DNA of 64,000 bases from Nitrososphaerota archaeon (GTDB lineage: Archaea; Thermoproteota; Nitrososphaeria; Conexivisphaerales; Conexivisphaeraceae). The notes under the pieces are model-generated. The model saw only the letters and a list, made by a program, of their open reading frames with translations. It was not told the DNA's origin and ran no database searches. The position numbers were made by a program, and so were the translations under genes. The first letter of the stretch is position 1, and the number at the start of each line of letters is the position of its first letter. The stretch covers positions 1 through 64,000 of the forward strand of contig WALT01000033.1 of NCBI GenBank assembly GCA_015522695.1, given 5' to 3'. Below are positions 58,638 to 64,000 of this stretch, piece after piece.

Positions 58638-59471
58638 ATGGACATCAAGATACTCGTGCTCGTCGACAATTACGTCCCGCGTCCTCAAGGGCTCATGGGT
58701 GAATACGGGCTCTCACTCCTCCTCGAGAAGGATGGCGTTAGGATACTCTACGATACGGGATCTACGGGAATACCGCTCATCAGTAACATGCATGTCTTGG
58801 GCGTGGATCCGACTAAGATGGACTACCTGTTTTTAAGCCATAGACATTTAGACCATACCGGGGGCGTTCTGAAGTTCCTGGAGACCAGAGGAGGTGCTCC
58901 GATACCAGTAATATCACACACGATGCTCTACGAGCCATCGATAGCGACGCTCGGAGGCAGAACGAGGGAGATAGGTTCAGGTCTCAAGGAAGGGGACCTC
59001 GAATCCAGAGGAGGGAGGCCGCTTTTCATTCAAGAGCCGTTCGAGCTCATCCATGGAGTGTGGGTGTCAGGTGAGATACCGAGAGAGTGGGGACCGAGCC
59101 ACACGGAGCATCTCTTCAGGCTGGAGGGCGGTAGATTGGTGGAGGATAGGATGGACGATGACATGGCGCTTTACATCGATATCGGTAAGGGCTTCTTGGC
59201 TATAACGGGATGCGGCCACGCTGGAGTGGAAAACATAATGGAATATGGAGAGAAATTGCTCGGGAAACCGGCCCTCGGAATAGTGGGCGGCCTCCATCTA
59301 GTCATGTCCCCTCCCGGACGCGTGGAGAAGCTCGTGGACTATTTGATCTCGAAGGATCTGAAGGTGATAGCTCCATTACATTGCACCGGTCCTCAACCAC
59401 ATTGGCTTCTGGCTAACAAGGCAAGGGATGCCTATAGGCCCTCCGGGGCTGGAGATCTTATGGAGCTGTGA
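58638..59471 (+). CDS. Metallo-beta-lactamase-fold hydrolase of the dihydropterin-ribofuranosylaminobenzene-phosphate-synthase-like group (COG1237-like)
   Basis: 277 residues from ATG at 58638. The open extension to 58578 is not conserved-looking and contains the TATA region. 'VLVDNYVPRPQGLMGEYGLSLLLE', 'ILYDTGSTGIPLISN', the metal motif 'LFLSHRHLDHTGG', 'GFLAITGCGHAGVENIM' and 'GIVGGLHLV' are typical of COG1237. Members are annotated as acting in methanopterin or related pterin metabolism, but biochemical function is mostly unproven. Confidence 0.78.
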   Translation: MDIKILVLVDNYVPRPQGLMGEYGLSLLLEKDGVRILYDTGSTGIPLISNMHVLGVDPTKMDYLFLSHRHLDHTGGVLKFLETRGGAPIPVISHTMLYEPSIATLGGRTREIGSGLKEGDLESRGGRPLFIQEPFELIHGVWVSGEIPREWGPSHTEHLFRLEGGRLVEDRMDDDMALYIDIGKGFLAITGCGHAGVENIMEYGEKLLGKPALGIVGGLHLVMSPPGRVEKLVDYLISKDLKVIAPLHCTGPQPHWLLANKARDAYRPSGAGDLMEL

Positions 59472-59493
59472 TGGTCGATGGACCTGGGGAGGA

Positions 59494-60117
59494 TCAGAGC
59501 AACCGCAGAAGGCGCCACAATTGCCTGAAGCCCGCTACCTCCACGTCCACATGGCGCTTCACGGCACGCTTTGGCCTGAAGCCCACCGCCAAATCGGCCT
59601 CATCGAACATCTCGATGTCGTTCCAGCCATCGCCGATGGCGACCGTCAAGCTCGGCGCTAACTCCTCCTTCAGGGCCCTAGCCGCCTTTCCCTTATCCTC
59701 GTAGCCCAGTTCATACCACCACAGTTTATCGTCCCTAAAGATGAGTTTATGGGACAGATATCGATCGTATGTCAGCCCACCTCTCCTGATCGTTTCCTCC
59801 AGTATATCGAAGCCACCTGTCACGATGGCTATCATCCAGCCCCTCTCCTTCAGAGCCCTCGTGAGCTTCGCGGCGGCTTTGCTGACGGTCGTCGATGTCG
59901 CGACCTCCTTGAACATGTGTTTTGGCACCCCCCTGAGGAGTGATATCCTCCTTTCCAAACTCTCAATCCAGGGCGTGTGCCCATTTATCCCATTATAGAA
60001 CTCGCGTCTGACTTCATCATATATGCCGGCCCTTTTAGCGGCCTCTAACAGGAACTCCTGTCTTACAGCTACTCCCTCGAGATCGAGTAGGAGGAGTCGT
60101 CCTCGGATTGGCGCATA
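59494..60117 (-). CDS. HAD-superfamily phosphatase (phosphoserine-phosphatase-like) with unclear start
   Basis: The first canonical start, TTG at 59958, gives only 154 residues and leaves out HAD motif I. The same frame stays open to 60117 and reads 'RGRLLLLDLEGVAVRQEFLLE', a good motif I (DLEG) with a helical cap after it. Then come motif II in 'MIAIVTGGFDILEETIRRGG', and 'LTVAIGDGWNDIEMFDEAD' (motif IV). No ATG, GTG or TTG exists in the N-terminal 50 codons. An ATG at 60114-60116 is out of frame by one base, so a missing base or frameshift is likely. Probably a SerB-like or sugar phosphatase. Confidence 0.7.
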   Translation of the reverse strand, partial: YAPIRGRLLLLDLEGVAVRQEFLLEAAKRAGIYDEVRREFYNGINGHTPWIESLERRISLLRGVPKHMFKEVATSTTVSKAAAKLTRALKERGWMIAIVTGGFDILEETIRRGGLTYDRYLSHKLIFRDDKLWWYELGYEDKGKAARALKEELAPSLTVAIGDGWNDIEMFDEADLAVGFRPKRAVKRHVDVEVAGFRQLWRLLRLL

Positions 60118-60191
60118 TCAGACCCCCGTCGTCGCCAATGACTGAGCTCCTTTTAACGGTTACGCTTCCTCGGGCACGAGGAACTATTTAA

Positions 60192-61073
60192 TTGTCCCCC
60201 ATCATCGAGATGGTCGGGATGGCCGTCAGAGGATTCCTGGAGCTCACGAAGCCCAAGCAGACGGCACTCCTCATGGTAACGATGTATGGGGCCTACCTCG
60301 CCGCTGGGGGTCTAAGTCCGATCGACATCGTGATATTATCGGCAGCCGATTTCCTGGCGATAGCGGGGACCACGGCCATGAACATGTATCTAGAGTTCGA
60401 TATAGATGCCATCATGCCCAGGACCTCCGGCAGACCATTGCCTTCAGGTCACGTCTCCATGGGCTCCGCCCTCCTCTTCTCCTCATCCCTGTTCTTGGCC
60501 GGGCTCTTCCTCGCGTCGCTGTTCTCGAAGCCCTTGGCGTTCACGATCCTCATAGGTTTCCTGGCCGATATCCTCGTCTACACGGATATAGTGAAGCGGA
60601 GGACCCCCTACAATATATTGCTCGGAGGGGTTGCCGGTGGAATGCCGGCCCTCGGTGGCTGGGCTATGGCCAGAGGAAGTATAGGGCTCAGCGGCCTGCT
60701 GCTGGCTGCCGTGGTCATGGCGTGGATCCCCATGCATATATGGTTCATAGCATCGTACTTCTACGATGATTATAGGTTGGCGGGGATCCCCATGCTCCCG
60801 GTGATCTCGGGTCCTGCAAGGGCCTCTAGGGCAACTGAGATCTCGCTGGCGATCATGTCCGCCCTGACATGGACCTATCTAGCCCTGGAGTCGAGAGGGC
60901 TCATCGCCGCCCTAGCGACGACCATGATATCCGTGGTGGCCATGAAGAAGATCGAGGATTTCAGAAGGAATCCTGGGAGGGAGACGGCCAGGAGCATGTT
61001 CAAGCTGGCAAGCCCCGTCGTGGCGGTCGTGTTCTTGCTCGAAGCTGTGGAGGGCGTGTTCGGCTTACTCTGA
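60192..61073 (+). CDS. UbiA-superfamily prenyltransferase, heme O synthase (CtaB)-like
   Basis: 293 residues from TTG with eight to nine membrane spans. The first Asp motif is 'NMYLEFDIDAIMPRTSGRPLPSG' (key residues N-x(5)-D-x-D, M-x-RT, RPL), the second region 'YTDIVKRRTPYNILLGGVAGGMPALGG' and 'WFIASYFYDDYRLAGIPMLPV'. These fit CtaB/Cox10, which farnesylates heme B to heme O. Related UbiA members make lipids or quinones, so heme O is likely but not certain. A short membrane protein follows with no gap. Confidence 0.78.
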   Translation: MSPIIEMVGMAVRGFLELTKPKQTALLMVTMYGAYLAAGGLSPIDIVILSAADFLAIAGTTAMNMYLEFDIDAIMPRTSGRPLPSGHVSMGSALLFSSSLFLAGLFLASLFSKPLAFTILIGFLADILVYTDIVKRRTPYNILLGGVAGGMPALGGWAMARGSIGLSGLLLAAVVMAWIPMHIWFIASYFYDDYRLAGIPMLPVISGPARASRATEISLAIMSALTWTYLALESRGLIAALATTMISVVAMKKIEDFRRNPGRETARSMFKLASPVVAVVFLLEAVEGVFGLL

Positions 61074-61790
61074 GTGATGGTAGCCATGTTATGTACCAGG
61101 ATACATCGGGAGCTCATCGGCATTTCGTCGGTGCTCCTAGCCGCCATCGTGGCGACCATCACATACTACCCGGGATTAGGAGAAGCCTGGGAGGTCACCC
61201 TTCTGGCGGCCTGTCTCATAGTCCTTTATACTCCGGCAACGCTGGAGTCGAGATCGGAGGCGACCTCCTGTATCCTCCTGGCGACCTCGACAATCCTCCT
61301 GGTGATCTATCCCATCCTCCCGGTGATCTATCCCATCCTCCTGGCCCTCCTGCTCCTCCTCCCGATCTCCCTAAGGGGATCTGGCTCTACTTCGACCCTT
61401 TCAGCCTCCATAATCATGATCACATCATCTCCATGGATCTCCCTGATCGCCGCCATCGCGCCCATCCCTCTAATTCTCGAGAGGAGAAAAGCGCATATGG
61501 CATTGCTCCCCTTGGGTTTTCTACTCTCCGGATTTCTGGTATATCGTGGAATGGATATGCAGGCCTCGTTCGTGGCCCTAGCTTCGGCGGCCGCCCTCAC
61601 CCTTTACGCCAGCAGAGGGTTCGCGATATGTCCGTTCAGGGTCGAGGCTAAGCTCGCCTCACTCGGCCTCGCATTACAGGCCGCCATCGCCCTTATCTCG
61701 TTCATCGTGACCGTGCACGACGTCGTACTGGCAGTCGAGGTCGGCAGCTTGTACCTTTATCTCTCCGGCCTCCTGGCACCGCGAGGCTAA
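61074..61790 (+). CDS. Polytopic membrane protein of unknown function
   Basis: 238 residues, starting GTG-ATG immediately after the ctaB-like stop. Eight or so hydrophobic spans, with 'ICPFRVEAKLASLGLALQAAIALISF' toward the end. A tandem 21-nt DNA repeat at 61272-61344 encodes a heptad 'ILLVIYP/ILPVIYP'. No family recognised; co-transcription suggests a role with heme or membrane lipid synthesis. It converges on the trehalose gene, overlapping by 4 nt. Confidence 0.6.
   Translation: MMVAMLCTRIHRELIGISSVLLAAIVATITYYPGLGEAWEVTLLAACLIVLYTPATLESRSEATSCILLATSTILLVIYPILPVIYPILLALLLLLPISLRGSGSTSTLSASIIMITSSPWISLIAAIAPIPLILERRKAHMALLPLGFLLSGFLVYRGMDMQASFVALASAAALTLYASRGFAICPFRVEAKLASLGLALQAAIALISFIVTVHDVVLAVEVGSLYLYLSGLLAPRG
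61272..61344 (+). repeat. 21-nt tandem repeat inside the membrane-protein gene
   Basis: Three full units (61272-61292, 61293-61313, 61314-61334) and a partial fourth (61335-61344) share the start ATCCTCC. Units two and three differ by one base in 21. In frame they encode seven-residue hydrophobic blocks, so copy-number changes keep the frame. Confidence 0.7.
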
Positions 61791-63976
61791 CGCTGTTTCG
61801 GCCTCTCCAAGAGAAGTTCTCCCAATAGCCTCCTCAGCTCCCACGGAGAATCCACATAGTATTTGGCCCTCGATGGGCCTATTCCCACCTTCACCGTGAA
61901 TGCATGTTCGGGCATAACGGAGAACATGTCCTCATCCGTGCTGTCGTCGCCTGCGGCCAGTATAAATTTCCATCTCCTCTTCGGTAACCAGAAGGACGCC
62001 GCCTCCCCCTTATTGATCCCGGCCATCCTGACCTCGACCACCTTGTTGTTCTCAACTATCTGAAGCCCCTTGCTGGCCGCCAAGCTCGTCAACACGTGTT
62101 TCAGCTCGGCAGCTTTTATCATTCCGAGCTCACTGTCGACCATCCTGTAGTGCCACACAAGGGAGTAGTCCTTCTCCTCTACGAACGAGCCGGGGGTCTT
62201 ATCGGCGAAAACCTCCATCACGGACCTGACTTCCCTCTTCCAATCCGCTTTCAACGGAGCTATCGTGCGCCACCCTCCTCCTCTCTCCTTTATCCATGCA
62301 CCATGTTCGGCTACAAGCCCCATGTCGATCGTCCCGAGCCACTCGTCGAGGGTCCATCTATCCCTGCCACTGATGACGACGACATCGTTGCCCTCGACCT
62401 CCGAGAGTCCCGTCAACATCTCCATGAGCTGATGGTCTGGCTTGCTCTCCTCGGGTCTGCCCATAAAGGGGACGAGCGTGCCGTCGTAGTCGAGGAACAA
62501 CAATCTGTTGTCGCTCTCGACGTAACTCCTCAATAACCCATTCCGCTCCCGCTCCAAGCTCTTCACCTCATACTCCCTCTGTATACTCTTAGCGTCCAGC
62601 AGCCTCCCAACGAACTCGTTAGCCCATCGAACGACATCATATCTCCTGAGCCTCTCCCTCATCTTCTCATTCCTCCTCTCCTGTTCTTCCTCGGACATCT
62701 CGAGGGCTTCCTTGATGGCCTCGGCTATGCTCCTCTTGTCATGTGGGTTCACGATGATGGCATCCCAAAGCTCCTCCGCCGCCCCAGCCATCTCACTGAG
62801 TATGAGTACCCCCCTATCCCTTCTGGACGCTAGATATTCTTTGGCCATGAGGTTCATGCCATCCCTATAGGGGGTTACGAGCATTACGTCCGCCGCCCTG
62901 TACATCGCTATGAGGTTCTCCACCGGAAGGAATCTATACACGTACCAGACCGGCATCCAGTCCAACGTGCCGAACCTTCCGTTTATCCTCCCAACGAGCT
63001 TGTCTATCTCCTCCTTCAGCCTCCTATATTCGGCCACCCCAGTTCTGGATGGTGAGACCAGGAGTACGAGCGTGACCTTACCCCTGTACTCCTCGTACCC
63101 CTCGAGGAGCTTCTCGAAGGCCTCCAATCTGGTCGGTATTCCCTTCGTGTAATCGAGCCTATCAGCTGAGAGCACGATCTTCCTTCCACGAACCCTTCCC
63201 TTCACCCTCCTCGCCTCCCTTTGGATCTTCGGGTTAGCGATAACCTGGGAGAACCAATCGTAGTCTATCCCGAGCGGGAACACGTCGACGAGAACTATCC
63301 TCTCACCTGTGTAGACCCTGTCGACTGCGACCTCACAACCCAGCACGCTCCTAACGCTCTCCATGAAGTTCCTAACATATCTATAAGTATGGAAACCAAC
63401 GAGGTCGGAGCCGAGCATTCCGTTCAATATCTCCCTCCTCTGGGGAAGGGCTCTAAATAGCTCGGATGATGGGAAGGGTATGTGGAGGAAGAAGCCGATG
63501 GGCAAGTGTGGCATCGACTCCCTGAGCATCTTTGGGAGGAGGAATAAATGGTAGTCGTGTACCCAAACGATGTCGCCCGGCTCGACCACATCTTCCACCG
63601 CCTTCCTAAATCTCTCGTTCACCCTCACGTAGCTCTTCCAGAACTTCTCCTCGTTGACGGTATATTCAGGGAAGTAATGGAAAAGGGGCCATATTGTCCT
63701 GTTGCAGTATCCATAGTAGTAGTTCTGTACCTCCTGTCTCGGCAGGTGCACGGGGTTGAGACCGACCTCGGTCAGTTTACCGCCGAGCTCCTCCTCCATG
63801 TCCGCCAGGTCTTCCTCCGGAAGACCTGGCCATCCGACCCACACCACCTTAAACCTACCCCTTATCACGTCGAGGCTTCTAGCCAGGCCGCCAACGCTCG
63901 ACTGGAGGTTTATGGATCCTCCCCTTCTCGATAGGGTTATCGGCAGTCTATTGGATACCAGCACTATTTTATCCAT
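61787..63976 (-). CDS. Bifunctional alpha,alpha-trehalose-phosphate synthase/trehalose-phosphatase
   Basis: 729 residues. The N-terminal GT20 domain (about 1-470) has 'LVSNRLPITLSRRGGSI', 'GWPGLPEEDLADM', 'VWVHDYHLFLLPKMLRE', 'IGFFLHIPFPSSELFRALP', 'SADRLDYTKGIPTRLEAF' and 'VTPYRDGMNLMAKEYLASR'. The C-terminal HAD-type phosphatase (about 485-720) has 'LLFLDYDGTLVPF', 'VVVISGRDRWTLDEWL' and 'AAGDDSTDEDMF'. Together they make trehalose from a nucleotide-glucose and glucose 6-phosphate through trehalose 6-phosphate. Fused forms are found in thermophilic archaea and bacteria. Trehalose protects against heat and osmotic stress. The 24 nt after the start hold no gene. Confidence 0.93.
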   Translation of the reverse strand: MDKIVLVSNRLPITLSRRGGSINLQSSVGGLARSLDVIRGRFKVVWVGWPGLPEEDLADMEEELGGKLTEVGLNPVHLPRQEVQNYYYGYCNRTIWPLFHYFPEYTVNEEKFWKSYVRVNERFRKAVEDVVEPGDIVWVHDYHLFLLPKMLRESMPHLPIGFFLHIPFPSSELFRALPQRREILNGMLGSDLVGFHTYRYVRNFMESVRSVLGCEVAVDRVYTGERIVLVDVFPLGIDYDWFSQVIANPKIQREARRVKGRVRGRKIVLSADRLDYTKGIPTRLEAFEKLLEGYEEYRGKVTLVLLVSPSRTGVAEYRRLKEEIDKLVGRINGRFGTLDWMPVWYVYRFLPVENLIAMYRAADVMLVTPYRDGMNLMAKEYLASRRDRGVLILSEMAGAAEELWDAIIVNPHDKRSIAEAIKEALEMSEEEQERRNEKMRERLRRYDVVRWANEFVGRLLDAKSIQREYEVKSLERERNGLLRSYVESDNRLLFLDYDGTLVPFMGRPEESKPDHQLMEMLTGLSEVEGNDVVVISGRDRWTLDEWLGTIDMGLVAEHGAWIKERGGGWRTIAPLKADWKREVRSVMEVFADKTPGSFVEEKDYSLVWHYRMVDSELGMIKAAELKHVLTSLAASKGLQIVENNKVVEVRMAGINKGEAASFWLPKRRWKFILAAGDDSTDEDMFSVMPEHAFTVKVGIGPSRAKYYVDSPWELRRLLGELLLERPKQR

Positions 63977-64000
63977 ATGTTCTCCTGGACAACCTAGTGC

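Noticed and set aside
60869-61651. Proline/histidine-rich frame with 'PPGDLSHPPGDLS' repeats
   Set aside because: It is the shadow of the 21-nt repeat in the membrane protein gene; the other frame gives sensible membrane helices and follows ctaB directly.

Overview
The window is one stretch of a thermophilic archaeal chromosome. Arginine is mostly AGG and isoleucine mostly ATA. Genes are packed head to tail with 4-nt overlaps, GTG and TTG starts are common, and upstream regions carry archaeal TATA-like boxes (for example at 18007, 37994 and 58599). At least one gene has a Shine-Dalgarno that exactly complements the archaeal 16S tail. The gene set is archaeal: AGOG DNA glycosylase, single-chain ADP-forming acyl-CoA synthetase, four-subunit 2-oxoacid:ferredoxin oxidoreductase, compact archaeal glutamate synthase, GvpD/KaiC-like ATPases, a DUF973 membrane protein and a COG2150-like or related ACT remnant. 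A TACK/Thermoproteota-type lineage is my inference; no rRNA or tRNA gene was seen to settle it. Metabolism looks like fermentative or peptide-using heterotrophy with molybdenum or tungsten enzymes. A heme O synthase-like gene hints at a heme-based respiratory chain.

Layout. 1-1.4 kb: end of a hydratase, TenA and a small unknown gene. 1.4-7.3 kb (minus): an Fe-S handling operon (DUF59, unknown, two MinD ATPases with built-in ferredoxin domains, NifX-like protein) running into a ROK kinase, a methyltransferase and a DUF401 transporter-like protein. 7.4-17.8 kb: tandem-SIS protein, iron alcohol dehydrogenase, a SPASM radical SAM enzyme, nitrilase, CoaBC, PEP synthase, phosphodiesterase, flavoprotein and GYD protein. 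18-20.7 kb: a glycosylatable secreted helical protein and a membrane-anchored winged-helix regulator. 20.7-22.9 kb: acyl-CoA synthetase and an overlooked 48-residue cysteine-rich gene. 23-26.4 kb: a disturbed patch with broken genes and a compositionally foreign LamG/Kelch protein. 26.4-37.9 kb: NAD(P)HX repair, alcohol dehydrogenase, BASS/ACR3 transporter, AGOG, HAD protein, glycosyltransferase, NSUN methyltransferase and an ATPase-like protein with a ruined P-loop, interrupted by transposon relics. 38-46.9 kb: por operon, endonuclease V cluster, SAM hydrolase and membrane or unknown proteins. 47.1-55.4 kb: a molybdenum-cofactor island (moeA, modD, a MoaB/MoeA-like protein, an ABC transporter of the nitrate/sulfonate class, moaE-like, moaA, moaC, moaB) with a striking inverted repeat between its divergent operons. 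55.4-64 kb: glutamate synthase and its glutaminase, MBL hydrolase, HAD phosphatase, UbiA/CtaB prenyltransferase, membrane protein and a trehalose-phosphate synthase/phosphatase fusion.

How it fits together. POR, PEP synthase and ADP-forming acyl-CoA synthetase form a pyruvate/acyl-CoA energy hub fed by ferredoxin. The Fe-S operon would supply clusters to it. The Mo/W island would supply tungsto- or molybdopterin for oxidoreductases outside the window. The points most worth a second look are the 48-residue C-X3-C-X3-C hairpin, the divergent operator of the Mo island, the SsuA-like transporter and ModD beside Moco genes, two genes whose conserved N-termini have no canonical start codon, and the chain of IS200/IS605-like hairpins and decayed genes.
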